The notes beneath the pieces are model-generated. The model did not search any database. It was not told where the DNA came from and worked only from the letters and a program-made list of their open reading frames with translations. From Knoxdaviesia capensis (Eukaryota; Ascomycota; Sordariomycetes; Microascales; Gondwanamycetaceae): a stretch of DNA of 64,000 nucleotides. Location: positions 1,728,537-1,792,536 of the forward strand of contig LNGK01000004.1 in the NCBI GenBank assembly GCA_001510575.1. Reading direction: 5' to 3'. Below are positions 26,839 through 39,827 of the stretch, piece after piece. The position numbers and the translations under genes were made by a program. Position 1 is the first letter of the stretch. Every line of letters starts with the position of its first letter.

Positions 26839-28381
26839 CGGGTCAGAGTTTCTCGAGACAAGTGGTGAGCCGTGAGGGGTCAGGAACAGTCTTGCTCTCT
26901 ATCTCTGTTCTTCAAGAATAAGGAAGCCAAGAAGGTATGATGCAGAGATAGAGAGAGAAGCTATTTAGAGGAGCTCTGAAATGCAAACACGGAGGTCACA
27001 ACATATTTCTCACAGATGGTGCAACGACAATAACAGAGAAATAGTGGCAAAGAGGAAATACGAGAGATGGCCACCAACAGCAAAGAAAGATAACAAACAG
27101 CATAGAGTTTCGATGCAAGTAAATAGAAGTCCAAAAGTCGAGTCAGTTAGTAGGAATCACTTAAAACCGGCCAACGAGGGGGGTTTGATTCTCGGCAAGT
27201 TGACTCATATGAGCCGGGGGTGTATAATCGTGCTTTGCTACTAGGCACTGATGTTCAGTCAGCACTTTGAAGCACGAGTTCTACCCAAACCAAGAAGATC
27301 ATGAGTGAGGAAAAATAAAACAAAAATGAAGGGGAAGGATGGACTGGGTCGAGGTTAATTTAGACTTTCTTTCTAAAAAAAAGAAAAGAATTTTCCAGAA
27401 TAAAATGCTGAGCTAGAAGGTTCCCGCCTGCCCGCACTTGCTTAATCCGCCACAACACAGAAGGAAGGAGTGACCCGGAACATCTTCAAGATTTGCGATC
27501 CCTTTTCTTGCTCTTGCCGTTTTTTTTTCACTGCCCGCGGGGCAATCAACTAGGAGAGCTGCGCCACGAATTCCAAGATTTGCCACGAATTGGAGTGTGG
27601 CGTTCAATCCTGGAAGGAGCCACGTTTGGAGTCGCTCCTGCAGAAGCCGGCCATATTTATATAGACGGAAACCCATCCAATCCTGCCACAAGACTATTGG
27701 ACCCGGTAGTGGCATTCTTCCTTCACATATCAAAACCTCATCTCTTGATTCATGGCCTGTCTCTAACAACGTTGCTTCACTTCTAGCTTCAGAATCTCCC
27801 CTGTGTGCATATCAGATTCTCTCTCTCTGGGTCAAAGTGAAGGCCTAGAGTTAATAGAGACTGACTGCTTCTCATCTCCCTATCTTAGCCCTCTTGCTCT
27901 CTTCTATCTTCCCTCCTTTGACCCTCTGGACTGTGAGATCTCTATTTCTATCCTCCTACCGTCATTTCCTATCTAGCCATGTCTTTGTCTTCTTGATCTG
28001 TATATATGATATGAATCTGAGAGTTCGTTGTATGTCAAGGCTGCCACCGCCATCACGAGGCTGAGTGTCTTTGATTCCTCCGGCCTTGATAGTAGTACTA
28101 CCATCTCGTCCTCTCTCTTGCTCTCATTTCGTTCCATCGATATCTCCTCTTGTCTGGTACTGAGCCCTAATTGGAATGAACTTTTGTGGGGAGAAATTAT
28201 TCTTGAAATCCTGATTCCTTCTCCCGGTGATCCTGTTGACTTTTCTTCCTCCTTTTCTTTTTCTTCTCTCCAGGATTCATCCTACATTTCGCCCTCTCCA
28301 TCTGTTCTTCATCCCAGTTGAACACCTTCCGCTCTCTTCAAAGTCACTCATCCCGTGTATCCGCTCACCATTTCCCCCAAA
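26839..28381. other. Divergent intergenic region, RBR ligase / CAX4
   Basis: Shared upstream region of two divergent genes. No coding sequence was supported. The CAX4 side becomes CT-rich (28236-28272), as is common before fungal start sites. An acceptor-like CTCTCCAG follows at about 28266-28273, so a 5'-UTR intron is possible. Confidence 0.7.
28236..28272 (+). promoter_or_regulatory. CT-rich tract upstream of CAX4
   Basis: A nearly pure pyrimidine tract about 110-145 nt upstream of the CAX4 start codon. Such tracts mark core promoters and transcription starts in filamentous fungi. It could also be the polypyrimidine part of a 5'-UTR intron, because CCAG follows directly. Confidence 0.45.
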
Positions 28382-29217
28382 ATGGCTGAAGCACGTCCCC
28401 TTGCGTCGTTTTCGCTCTCTCACGTCTTCTATGTGAGTCCATCATCCCATCTCCCTCCCCTCGATCAGCCCAGTCACATCCAACCAACCATACTAACTTC
28501 CTGAACCTGTCTCCCATTCAGGACCCCTCCGATCCCATCTCGCACGTCTGTGCGTTCCTGGCTCTTGTCCCGCACTTCCTGTGCGTCGCCTATGCTACTC
28601 TGATCCTCGCCTCGCGCGATGTCGAGATCGGCCTGGCCTTCGTCGGCCAGCTGGTGTGCGAGCTCCTGAACCTTGCGCTCAAGCGCTTCATCAAGGAGGA
28701 GCGCCCCGCCCGCCTGCACGGCAGCGGCTACGGCATGCCGTCGTCGCATGCGCAGTTCGCCGCGTTCTGGAGCCTGTATATCGTACTCTTCCTCCTCGTT
28801 CGCCACGGCCCTGCCCCGCGCGCTGCCCTGCCCGTGCGTCCTCGCGACGACGATGCCCCGCCCCGGAAGACCCCCGCGTCTGCCGCCGCCGGCACCTGGC
28901 CGCTGACCTTCCGCCTGGTGGTCTCCGCGGTCACCCTGACCCTGGCTGTCGCCGTTGCCATCAGCCGTGTTTACCTCGAGTACCACACCCCTCGCCAGGT
29001 CGTCGCCGGCTGGTCGGCCGGCCTGGTCTGCGGCTTGGGCTGGTTCCTCGTCACCGGCTTCATGCGCTCGTCGGGCTTCCTCGCCTGGGCCCTGGAGCTC
29101 CCCCTTGCGCGCTGGATCCGCCTGCGCGACCTTGTGGTTGAGGAGGATGTTTCTCATGCCGCCTGGGAGAAGTGGGAGCTGCGGCGCCGGGCCGTCATGA
29201 TCCGCAAGGCCCATTAA
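28382..29217 (+). CDS. CAX4: Dolichyl-diphosphatase (PAP2 superfamily, Cax4/Cwh8 type)
   Basis: Two exons, 28382-28432 and 28522-29217, with an 89-nt phase-0 intron (GTGAGT...TTCAG), encode 248 residues, a normal length for the family. The enzyme hydrolyses dolichyl diphosphate to dolichyl phosphate in the ER lumen, recycling the carrier used in N-glycosylation. All three PAP2 signatures are visible: K71-x6-R78-P79, P90-S-S-H93, and S165-R166-x5-H172. The exon-1/2 junction reads YDPSDP, typical of the N-terminus of this subfamily. Four to five hydrophobic segments fit an ER polytopic protein. The loop at about 111-142 is Pro/Ala/Arg-rich and poorly conserved in character. Exon 2 is strongly GC-biased at third positions, which also creates long antisense open frames. 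The gene converges on the membrane protein downstream, with 1.7 kb between stops. Confidence 0.93.
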
Positions 29218-30925
29218 ACACGATTTCCCCCCCCTCCCTCTTCTCGAGATGCGCGGGTGGTGGTAGCTTGTTCAGTCAAACAGTGTGATGCGCTCGCCTG
29301 TTCTACCCCACCAGTGCATCTCATCCGTCCGACTCTACTGGGTCCTCGGCTCGTTTTCACATGTTTCGACGTTCGATTTTCTTCATGGGCGGCGTTTGGA
29401 CTTTCTTCGGTTTTGCAATTCCAGTGGGCCGGGCGTGGCCAACCTAAAGAGTTCTGGTGTTCTGGAAGATTTTCATAGCAGTCCTTTTTTTATCCGTCAA
29501 TGCATTTTTTTCTCTCTCTTCATTCTGTTCTCCCATGTATATGTTCGTCTCTCGATCTTATTGTGGTAATTCCATTCTGTACCCGGATTGTGGTGTGTAG
29601 CCTTTGGCTGGAAAGCTGCTCTCAAACTCTACCCTCAATCACCCGCATCGCAGCTGATGCCAGGTCTGGAAGCAAGTCTACACCCAGATGCCCTAATGTG
29701 CACTCTTCCCATATTCAAGCCCTGTTGCCCTTCATACGACTCAATCATACAAGATCCATCTACACTCTCTTCAAGATCCCTCTCCAAGCTCACATCAGCC
29801 AGTGTAGCCTCCTTCAAGTTGAGAGGGAATCTGGACACAGCCAACAAAGTCGCGCGGTTTAGACTAGACCACCAGAGCAAAATCAAGAGACATACTTCAG
29901 ACATCAAGATATAGGAGAAAACATCAATATATAAGGAAATAAAGGGAAAGGAAATCGTAGAAGAAAAAGGTGGGTAAGGGTAATAGTAAGTGGGTTGGGG
30001 AAGTCGGAGGCGTAAGAAAAAAAACCAAGCTTTATCGCAGTCCGAAAACAATAAAAAAAAAAAAAAGAAAGGCCCTCTTCCCCATTTCCGTCCCGGTTGT
30101 TTCGATCAAAATCCAACTGTACGTCAAAAACGAGCAGCGTCCACCACCCACAAAGCCGTCTCGGCTAGATCCAACTCGCACTCTCCAACGATTCTTTGCG
30201 GCTTGATAGAAATAGGACAGAGGCAAGCTCCATCGAATATCTGCCACCAGCCAGTCTCCTCCAAGTAGATCTCCTCCAAGTAGATCTCCTCCGTCATCCG
30301 ACCGCGTTCATTCCACACCCAATCAGACAAAAGAAAAAGAAGAAAATAAGTGAAGACTGTCTGGAGTACGGTCAAGGACAAAGAGTGAGAGGAAAGAGAG
30401 TGCGTGTATGGGAAACCCAGCCAGCCACCGAAGAGGGGGGGAAACCACCAGAAAACCAAAACAAGTTCAGACATCAACAAACATGACAAGTAAAAAAAAG
30501 CAGGAGCAGATAGCCCATAGGAGATAACCCACCACCCCCATTGAAGAAAAAGAAGAAGGGAAAAAACGTCGGACATGCGTGTGGTCTACGCGCTCTTGAG
30601 CTCCAAGAATAAAACAAAAGGGACAAAAAGTGAAGAAAACGTGTGGGGGAGGATCACAGGTGAAGTTTCCGTTTCGGTCGCTTCAAAGAAACCATCCCAC
30701 CGGTAAAAAGGCCCAAACACACAGAGACACACACACACGCACAAGCACTCATGCAGAGTTAGAGAAACGAAAAAAAAAAAAGAAAAAAAAAAGAGAAACG
30801 CCATAGTCTTGAAAGACCCCGTCCTCCAGAGCCCGAACGCACAGAGGGACACAAAATGTCGTATAAAAATAAGACAGCTCAACGACGACGTACAAGAACA
30901 GGCCACGGATCCATGTCTAGGTTTT
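29218..30925. other. Convergent intergenic region with two 3' UTRs
   Basis: No gene seen. It should contain the 3' ends of CAX4 (plus) and the seven-span membrane protein (minus). Poly-A tracts on the plus strand at about 30051-30068 and 30767-30793 correspond to poly-T on the minus-gene sense strand. A short tandem repeat lies at 30255-30291. Confidence 0.7.
30255..30291. repeat. Short tandem repeat, 15-bp unit
   Basis: The unit CTCCTCCAAGTAGAT occurs twice head to tail and is followed by the first bases of a third copy. It lies in the convergent intergenic region. Confidence 0.85.
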
Positions 30926-33108
30926 TCAAATCCAGTCATTCTTCGTCTTCTTCGTTGTGGGAACAGTCGGGCTGAGCAGGTCGCCTCGCCGACTGGGTGT
31001 TGTTGGCGTGGCCACCTTGTTAGGTGCGTTCGGGTCGTAGACCGCCGGGCTGAGTGTGCAAATCTCTCCATCCTTCTTGTGATCGTGCTCCTGAGCGAGA
31101 GACGTAGCCTTGAGCATAGGAATCTCGTCTTCCTGGCTATAGATCGAGACCATATCGCTATGGTCGTCGCTATTGTCCGTGTTGCTGAGTGGGCTGGGAC
31201 GCTTCATCACTTCCTTGGGGTTCGAGCACTCGAGTGAGTACACTTTGTCCTGGTCTTGGAAGAAACGGGAGTTCAGAGGCGGCATGTCATCCACGTTGGA
31301 GAACCGCAGTCCGATCTGGACCGTAGCCGACGATGCCATTGACGAGTCTCGTCGGTGTCGGCCGCCGGGCATCACCATACGTGAGAAGGGAGGGTTATTC
31401 GAAGGCTTCTCCACTGGTGTAGTCGACCTGGTGGGAGCGTTGGGGTTGTATGCCGTCGAAGGGAGGAGCGTGGCAAACGAGGTAGTCTTGACCAACGCGT
31501 TGCCCATAGCACTGGCTCCGTTGTTGTTCGGGAACAGCATGTACGAGTTCTTGTTCGCGGGCTGGGTGGAGGCTCCAGGGAACATGGGCGAAAGTCTTGC
31601 TGGCTCGGGAGCATGAATGTCGGAGCCATAGCCAACGGCGTTGGCTCGAAGGGGGTTGATGGCTGAAGGAGGGCGGTATCTCTTCTCGTCGGATTCGTAG
31701 CCAGTTTCGTCGGCCTTCTCCGAATCAATGAGAGTGTCGTAACTATCGATTCTGCGCGAGCCGCCAGCCGATGCCACCGGAGCGGGAGGCGAGATCTGAC
31801 CATCGTTGAAGGTGTTGTTGCTGCTGGATGGTCTCCAGAGGCGAATGCGGCTCTTGAATCTCTGTCGCTCATCTTCGGCACACGGCTTTCCGTACTTGCC
31901 AGCCTTGGGGCCAATGGTTCCCAACGTGCGGGAGCGGAGGAATAGATGCAATCCACCAGTCATCAGGCCCGACACGTTGGACACCACGGAAGCTACCAGG
32001 GAAAGTTGCAAAGCCTCTTGATCGAATGGCTGTTGGTCGAAGAAGGTGAGGTTGAAGAAGAAAGGAATAAGGAGGGCAGTCGAAATGGAGCCGGCTACCA
32101 TGTAGTAGACCATGCGCGAAGCAGCCACTCTCTCGGTGGGGTCGACTGCGAGGGTCCGGTGAAGCTTAGTGAACACGATGATGGCCGACACAAGGAGGAG
32201 AACGGTCACGGCGGTGAAAATTCCAAAGCAGCCCTCCTTCCATCTCTGCAGGAACCAGAAGAGAGAGGCGAAGCAGAAGCTGGGAGGCCGAACGAAAAGG
32301 GTGACGATGTAGCTAGCGAAGAGCAGGGTTCCGATAATGGCAACGCAGATGCCCACAGTCCACTTGCCCCGAACAGGAAAGGGTTGTCGTCGCAGAGATC
32401 GCATGGTCACTTCGAGACTGAAGATAACTTGAATGAACGGTACAATGAATACCGCTGAGAAAAAGGAACAGAAGTTCACGGATTAGAATTACAGACCGGA
32501 TGGGTGGTTGATGGTGCAAGGAGAATAATTGATATCTTACCTGGAAGCATCAGTTGGGAGACCAATGTGCATCCCAAGATGAGCATGCCCTGAAGGCCGG
32601 TCGACTGAGCCACAGCAAATACTGTGCTCTGGACGACAATGCCGATGGAGAGGACAAGAGGGAATGTCTCGGTAGCACCGACAAAAGAGAAGCCCGACAT
32701 TCTAGATGTTCATGGTGTTAGTTTGCTAGTTCGGTACATTTTGCCAGTCCCAACAACCCAGCTTAAGAGTTCAAGCCCAACATACCGGAATCTGAATCGG
32801 GGGTCATTTCTCTTTGCGCGGGTGTAGCAGTCCCACAGGATTCCCGCAGCAGTCGCAAAGGCGGCGAGAACGTTGAAGACTGAAAGGATGATGGTGGAGG
32901 TTCGTATCGACTTCGCCGCGGCGAATCGGAACTGGTTGATGATGGCGCTGGTGGAGTTTCGCTGAAATCGGTTACCCCAGACGTCGCCGACGCCGGTAGA
33001 GTCGGCGCCAGTGTTTCCAAAGCTAGTGCCGGTGCCGGTAGTGAACTGTCGTGTCCAAAGGCCGCCTTCGTCCGCCGCCCGCGGCTCTATCCAGTCCCAG
33101 ACGTCCAT
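30926..33108 (-). CDS. Seven-span, GPCR-like membrane protein with long Ser/Thr-rich tail
   Basis: Three exons, 33108-32786, 32701-32541 and 32454-30926, joined across 84-nt and 86-nt introns, give 670 residues. The N-terminal 68 residues are polar with an NST glycosylation site. Seven hydrophobic segments follow at about 70-92, 121-142, 147-180, 193-216, 237-259, 275-300 and 310-335. The remaining 335 residues form a hydrophilic, Ser/Pro/Asn-rich and probably cytosolic tail with many potential phosphorylation sites. An extracellular N-terminus, seven spans and a long tail fit a G-protein-coupled-receptor-like topology, but I do not recognise a named fungal receptor class and see no CFEM domain. 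Function is unknown: a receptor or sensor is inference from topology only. The leader is strongly CT-rich on the sense strand. I chose the start at 33108 because it opens the only long frame before the first donor. Confidence 0.8.
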
Positions 33109-33475
33109 GATTTCGGAGGTCGTCGGTGGTTGGCGGTGGTTGTTGGTGGGGGTGGATTGGCGTCAAGCCAAAATCGAGTGAGGGAGGGTTACGCCTCCTC
33201 GGCCACCATGAAAGTATTTTGCCGTCGATACCAGTTCTCGGATCAGTCGTTGGGTAAACGATAGGCGCACGCGAAAGTCAGTTACTCGGTGTTCGAAGCC
33301 CCGGGTTAGAACAACAGATCCAGTCGTCGTTATACAATATCGAAGCAGTTGGTGATCGAGTTGGCCGGAAGTAACTGCGGTGATGATAGCGACGGTGCAG
33401 TTGGGAAAGAAACGAAAGAACACAACGTAAGAATATATCAAAGATAAAAACCAGGGTGCGATGACCAGCAGACCA

Positions 33476-33722
33476 AAAAAAAAGAAGTGAAGGTGAAGAT
33501 AGTTGAAGAAAAGAAAAGAGAAAGAAGGAAGTGAAGATGGCCTCAGGCCATAGAGATGAAGAAAGGAACAGACGAAACAGATCCCTAACCCGCACCAGGC
33601 TAGACGGATAGAGGAATAAGAGAAGAAAAAAAGGGAGAAGGAGAAAAGAGAAAAGAGAGAAAAGAAAGAAAAGTAGTGAGAGGAGGAGAGAAGGGTGAGT
33701 GGAGAGAATGATAGAGAAGAGG
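33476..33722 (-). promoter_or_regulatory. Polypurine tract (CT-rich on the gene's sense strand)
   Basis: About 250 bp that is mostly A and G on the plus strand, 370-610 bp upstream of the minus-strand membrane-protein start. Read on that gene's sense strand it is CT-rich, as in many fungal promoters or long leaders. Confidence 0.45.
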
Positions 33723-33851
33723 GAGCCAGTGTAGCAGATTCCAGAACGAGCACAAAGTAAGAGATCTGAGCCAGGCCTTCCCCAATGGCACCGCACCTTA
33801 TCAGCCCTGTCCAAGGCCAAACGAGTGATAGACTTGCCGTACCAAAGAATT

Positions 33852-33854
<3 letters not shown>

Positions 33855-33896
<42 letters not shown>
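33855..33896. repeat. (CA)n microsatellite
   Basis: An uninterrupted CA dinucleotide run of about 21 copies, upstream of the membrane-protein gene. Confidence 0.95.
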
Positions 33897-33898
<2 letters not shown>

Positions 33899-36800
33899 GG
33901 GAGAAGCCGCACCAGTGTGGGTAGCAGAGCCAAATGTTTGGGCCAAGCCGTATAGATAGCTATGGCCGTCCGGGAGTCTAGTATCGATTCGGGAAGCGGT
34001 ACCTGCACCGTCACCACATGCACCACCACCGGCAAGGTACCATGGCTGCTACTATACCCACGCGTAGGTATATATAAGATCGAGGATAAGGTTCCCGACC
34101 AGGGGAGTTTCTGAAGAGGAAGTGCGGTGCCGTGGTGTGGTCTGAGGCTTTGGGCTTTGGCATGGCTGTGATTCTCACTCTGGAGTTATGGGAAACACTG
34201 CGGGCAAAGGTCCAGGTTCACAGAGGCCCCAGGCTGGAGAGCGGAGCCAGTTCAAGCCGGACAGTAGCAAAACCGCCAAAGCGGCGATCGAGCCAGGGGT
34301 AGGCATTGCAGCTGGTGGAAAGGTGCAGCTGGTGACGATGATATCAAAGTAACCCTGTTGTCTCCGGGGGCCCTGTCTGGTACCTGTACCTGTTCGGAGG
34401 TGTTCCGGTGTGTGAGGTACATTGCGCTCTGGGATATGGAACCCAGTTTGCGTGTTCGTATCGTCCAACCGTGACAGTTCCTGTGTATGTATCGTACTTG
34501 TTCCCATAGTTCACGGGTATGGCGATTGGTTGGGTCATCGAGTTGTTTTCAAAGTAACTGAGCTTCTTCCTGCGTTCTGGTCACTCCAACTTCAAGCATC
34601 CACGCAGAGCCGGGGGCAGCCGATCTATGCTGCAAGGGGCCTGTCAAATCTGCAGGACTAATAGATAAGTGGATCGAGGTTAGAAGAAGAAGGGCTTCCA
34701 AGAACACTGCTAAGCTGCCCAAACAGCCCGATAACGCGTCTATCTTCAGTGGTTCCCGGAACTAGTTCACCACTAAACCCCAGATAACCTTGGTGTAATT
34801 CGGGCAGAAATTAAAGTACTTACCAGCCAACTTGTTTGCATAGTGCTGCTGTTTACTGTAGATTGCCAGCCAGCCGGCGGACGAATAGCAGCATATTAGT
34901 TTTCATTGGAGATTAGAGAGGGCCTGAACATGCAACTCGCAGGTCGTGGGAGTAATCAGAGGCTGCTTGGCGCTGGCTTTTTCGCCGCTGTCCTGGAAGG
35001 GCCAGCTTTGGAGAAAATCAGCTGGTTCATACGCGAACAAACAGGCCTGAAGAGTTGGAAACCGGTGGGCTCATAATTGGCATCTCGCTGAAAGATGGTG
35101 ATGGAAAAAGAGAGAGAGATAGGCGAGCCAAGGAAAGGAGGGCTGGAACATCGTCAAGTACAGTGTACATGTTTCATTACATATGTCATGGTATCATGGG
35201 AAGTATCGGTACATTGCGCGTCTGGCTTGAACCAGAACATGCAGGGAACAAATGATGTGAAGATATCGGAGAAGATAGAAAAGAAGAAGAAAAAGAGGAG
35301 AAGTTGAAGAGAGCATAAACGTGGCGGAGGAAATTTTCTTCAATCCACACAATTTGAAGCAAAGCTGCGACATGATTGAGTTTCGAGGAGGTGCGATGCA
35401 GCCAGGGGTTCTTGCCTAACTTGGACTAGTGCACTATGCATATCAAACCCGTGAAGCCAGGGAAAGAGCGGGGCGTCCGAGGGTTTGGAAAGGGGGGGGG
35501 GCAGCAAACCGTTGACAGGGAAGGAACCAAAAAAGCCAAACTTTTTGGCAGGTGCTGGCGAGAGAAGTTTAAAGGCATGCACGCTGTGTTGGAAGGAAGG
35601 CGGGTGGGTGGCTCCTTCCTCACGTTCGTAGAGCCAAACGCGCTTCAAAGAACTGTACTGTACTGAACCACCAGTATGCATGTAAGCGTGCTCCGTAAAC
35701 GTGTAAAGAGCAAACAACGTCGCGCTTTCCATTCCCCACGTCCTGTATCGTGAAATTTGATTATCGGCGCATCTTTCACCGGTCTCGCTGTGCTACTACA
35801 AACGAAAAACACAGCAAACGGCGCATCTTGTACTGGCCGTCTGTGGCTGATATATTTAGGAACACCTGGCTATATTCTCCAATCCGCCGTGGTCAGCTAT
35901 CCAGCATATGCATGTCTCCGATTTTGTGCTTGCCTGCGCCGATGATACAAACCCCATATCACCATGCACTGTACGGAGACTGTCCGGCAGCTGCGAAATA
36001 CTATACCATCACACAGTATGATATATGAATCCCGGCCACTGTACCAGTCACCCCCCTGCACCAGTTCTCCCATCCTTCTCGGCCCTCATCGTCGATTTTC
36101 TCACTGCAACCACATGTTGCAAAGGCTGAACCTAATCTCAGTCGTTCTATCCCTTCTCCCATCTCCAACTTTCCTGCGCTCTTCTCAGCTTTCGTCTGGA
36201 CTGCAAACCACAGGAGTTGCTTTCAGTCTTTCTCCGCGACTGATCGTCCGTGTGAGCCGGTCTTTGGCAAGCTCGGACGTTGAATGTGAGTTGGCCTTGG
36301 CATTGGCGTGAGAGAAAAGTTCTTCGCGGTGTTGCTTTTCCTTTAATCCACAACAAACTGGTCTTTGACGCAGGATTGTCTGAAGGCAGAATGTCTACGA
36401 TGGACTGGACTGGTCAAGTTACTCGTAGATCGCCGGCCGGTTGATTTACCAACGTCGAGCCCCCTGGCGACGTTTGGAACTGGTGTGCGCTGAATATAGC
36501 CTATAGTGGGCCCGGCTGTATTGTCTCTGGTTGTAAAGCCTGGACGAGTACGGTGATGTCGTCAGTGCTAGAAATATTTTTCTATCTAGTGGTATGCTGG
36601 AGGTAATGTTGATACAGCGCGCTCTGTAGGGTCTACACGTTCCTCCACTTCTGGTGCGGACTCCTCTGTTCAGGTGAAGATTCGGCCGCTCCTGGTTCTC
36701 AGGTCGTGGGGTCCTACACTCCAACGGTGAACATGGGCAACTAAGCCATTGTGTAAGGTCACCACCATCTTCATCAGGTGATTGCACCAGCAAACGCCAC

Positions 36801-38908
36801 CAACTGATCACTTCATCGTCCGGCACTTTCCAAGTACGTCCAGGGGCATCATCTTCACGAGAGCACAAGAACCGGACGGCCACTACAGTATACATCTCTC
36901 GGCCTCCCCAGACCGTTCTCCCACCTCTTCTTCTCTCCACCTTTGACTATCACCTATCACCTATCGCCAAGTCCAACATTTTCCCTGTATTGCATCTGAA
37001 GAGATTTTCAATCACCCGCAACTCGGGGGAACGACACGGCCGGTGACGATGAAGCACCATGTGTGTCAAGTTCTTTTTTTAATAGGTCTTTTTTTTTCTC
37101 CTGGACGTGTCTCTTCAAATCCTGTAGGCATGGTAATCCCATCATCTGTGCGTGCATCTGTTTGTCGGGGGCATGTCCTAGTCTCCGTGTCGTTTCCGGA
37201 CATGAGAAAGTCAGAAACTAGTGTCTACACTTCCTTTTTTTCTGGATGCAGCGCAGCTTATCTTGGGTTGGCGCCGCTATGTTCCTGCTCTGAACAATAT
37301 GTACGGTCCGTTTGGAACGTATGATACATGTAGCCACACTATTGAAGTCCTCTCGTGAGATCGTCTGCGTAATCCACTCTTCGTCTTGTCTTTGTGATAC
37401 TCATAGTATCCGTCGTTCATACAATCACTTCTCGATCGACAGATAGTGTCCTCTCGTACCCGGGGGTTTATGGCGTCTTCTTGATAGATCCCTCAACTAT
37501 CGCATACAGTACACACACAATAGACACAAATCACTTCTTCAATTACCTGGTAGGTATGGGATCTTCATCCGATGGTCTACATAGTCTTCTTCGATATATA
37601 CGAGCACTACGCTAGTTTCAAGACGATTCTGTCGGAATTATAAGTTTAATATAAAATGATAAAATGATTCCTCGCCCACTACAATGTAAACATTGGCAGA
37701 GCATAAAGTCGCATGCTTGTTTCCTCTACAGAAACGTCCAATTTATTTTAAAGTACGAAGATCAAGGCCAGAAACGAGGTTCCTAACCCCTCTTACCACA
37801 GATATAGCGTAGCACAAGACGCAACCGTTGTTTCTCAACCCAAGTATGCAACCATGTCTCATACCGGACAAGACGCCTAAGAAGCCCGGGGTGGTTACCA
37901 GGCGTATCACATTCTGGTTCTTATTCCCGCCTGCCACTGCAACGTCATCAAACACGGTCTCGGGCCCCGTGCCAGACGACCTGAATACTGTATAGTACGC
38001 ATCCAAGAAATGTATGTCTTCGGCTTCTCCTCCAGCCGTTCTGTATCGGACCTGCCGATCCCTATACGCTTCCAATTTTGGTTCTTGGTTGCTTTCCTTT
38101 TCTTCTTAAGTCGTGATAGCTATGTGTCGCCGCCTGTCCGGCTGGCTTCTTTTCCAGATGTTCTATTTGTCCGCCCTTGGTGCGATCGTTGTTAGTTGTC
38201 ACTCCTATTCCCGCGATCACGGACAGGAAGAGATGAGAAATCCCTTCAGCGGAAGTTCCACCCGTGCGCTGACTGGCTGATGGCTGACGTTCCCTCAGGT
38301 TTCCCCTTCACCCCAGCCGGTAGCTTTCCTATGTCCTTTTACCTGGATGGCATTTGTCTCTTGAGCATGAATATGCCCCGGGGATACTCGCGAGAAGATC
38401 GTCTATGGAAAACAAGCTGGATGACCTTTTCTCCATAGACGATTGCTGTGCGCTGCCTCCTATGTGTATGATCGTGACTAATCGCAAAGAGAAAAGTTCA
38501 GCTGAAATAGACAATTCATCATCGATGTGCTCTAGGATGGCAGTGTCAGTTATATGATAACAAAGATATCACCCATAGTCTGCATTTACAATCACATCCG
38601 TTTCATCTCCGCTGTGAGCCCGGTGTTGGCCTCAGCATGTTGGTTCAAGACACCGACTATCGTCAACTTCTATATGTATAAGAAAAAGTACAAGCTAATA
38701 TGGTGTTCACCGCTGATCTATCGTCACTCTCCCGTGACGCGGGTATTTTTTGCTGAAATTGTTTCCCGGGGTAGTCGGGTGCTCCTCCGCATATCGTCCG
38801 GCTGTACACTGGTCAAGGACATCAGTGCGAAGGGATACCGGAGAAGAACAGGAAAGCAGATAGCCTGCCCGAGAAACAGCGGCTCGTCATGCCTGGGAAG
38901 GTATATCT

Positions 38909-39827
38909 TTAACGCAGCTTTGCCTTGGTTGCCTCAGCCTTGAAGGCGCGCGAGATGTTGCCGCTGGCGTACCAGATCACGTACAGCGGGATGACCACCC
39001 ACACGGCGTTGAAGAAGAAGAGGTAGAGCCACAGGTACATCCAGTTGCTGACATCCAGGTTCTGGCTATCGGTGAGCCACTCGGGGCCGAACGTCATCCA
39101 TCCTATGTGGAGAGTCAGTGGCTATTCAGGTACCGGGGATGGACGCGGGTTTGGTGCTTCTCACCTCCGTAGAGCTCGCAGGTGGCCAGAATGATCATCC
39201 AGACATTCACGTTAGGGTTCTGCTTGGCCAGTCCGTAGCAGATAAGCAGGCTCATGGGCGTTCCAAAGAGCACCGTGAGAAGCTCGAGGCTAACGACTCC
39301 CTAGATGAAGACAACGGTGGCCCAAGTTGTTAGGCTTTATTAGACACGCCAGCCTTCCAAGACAAAGGCGCAGAGCACCACGATTCTCCGAGCACTCAAG
39401 TACTCACAATGTCGGTTCCCGCCCACCGACGATCGGCCTTCGAGTACACCATCCACAGCTGAGCCACCGGCGAATCGCCACCAGCCACAGCGCCGAACAC
39501 CCGGCCGGTGGTGCCGAGCCACCCCTTCGGCGTCGGGTAGAACAGCCAGTCGCCGCGCGCGGCCGCCTCAGCAAACTCTTCCTCCGGCTTCGACACAAAG
39601 AAGCACAGGAACAGGAAGCTGCCCTCCAGCAGAAAGTGGCACGCGGCGTCGGTGGCGTGCCACACAAACAGGAACCGCGTCATCGACGAGGCGTTGGCCG
39701 GCAGGAATGCGCGGGCGGCCAGAATGCCGAGGTACAGAAGCGAGAACACGGCCGCCAGTGAGTACAGAGTCACGGGGTCGGATATGTCATCAGGCAGCGA
39801 GGCCTTGAGGGTTTCGAGGGTCGACAT
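38909..39827 (-). CDS. EBP/EXPERA-family membrane protein (emopamil-binding protein-like)
   Basis: Three exons, 39827-39408, 39300-39165 and 39102-38909, with introns of 107 and 62 nt, give 249 residues. The EBP family includes sterol delta8-delta7 isomerases and related ER proteins with four or five spans (EXPERA domain). Visible features are hydrophobic segments at about 20-42, 52-78, 142-165, 172-187 and 205-232, and the conserved first-helix-pair pattern WHATDAACHFLLEG, in which H57, H64 and E68 match the polar residues that line the sterol-isomerase pocket in EBP. Fungal ergosterol synthesis normally uses the unrelated ERG2 isomerase, so this protein may act on another sterol or lipid. 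Substrate specificity cannot be read from the sequence. The ATG at 39827 is preferred to an in-frame one 55 codons upstream because the upstream part looks like leader. It is the last of three minus-strand genes in tandem. Confidence 0.85.

Larger units (their letters stand above)
33109..38908. other. Intergenic region, 5.8 kb
   Basis: No gene could be supported. The left end is the promoter and leader side of the membrane-protein gene, with a polypurine tract and a CA microsatellite. Further right, frames are short, with no recognisable domains. One 110-codon minus frame at 37743-38075 has a plausible amino acid mix but no recognised family and no ATG start. Poly-G of 10 bases occurs at 35492-35501. 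Confidence 0.6.

Noticed and set aside
28474..29214. A 246-codon antisense frame covering all of CAX4 exon 2
   Set aside because: It mirrors the strong third-position GC bias of CAX4, reads as Gly/Asp/Glu/Arg-rich sequence without a domain, and the sense strand has all PAP2 motifs.
37743..38075. A 110-codon minus-strand frame with plausible composition
   Set aside because: Starts with TTG, is short, matches no family I recognise, and no splice partners were found.
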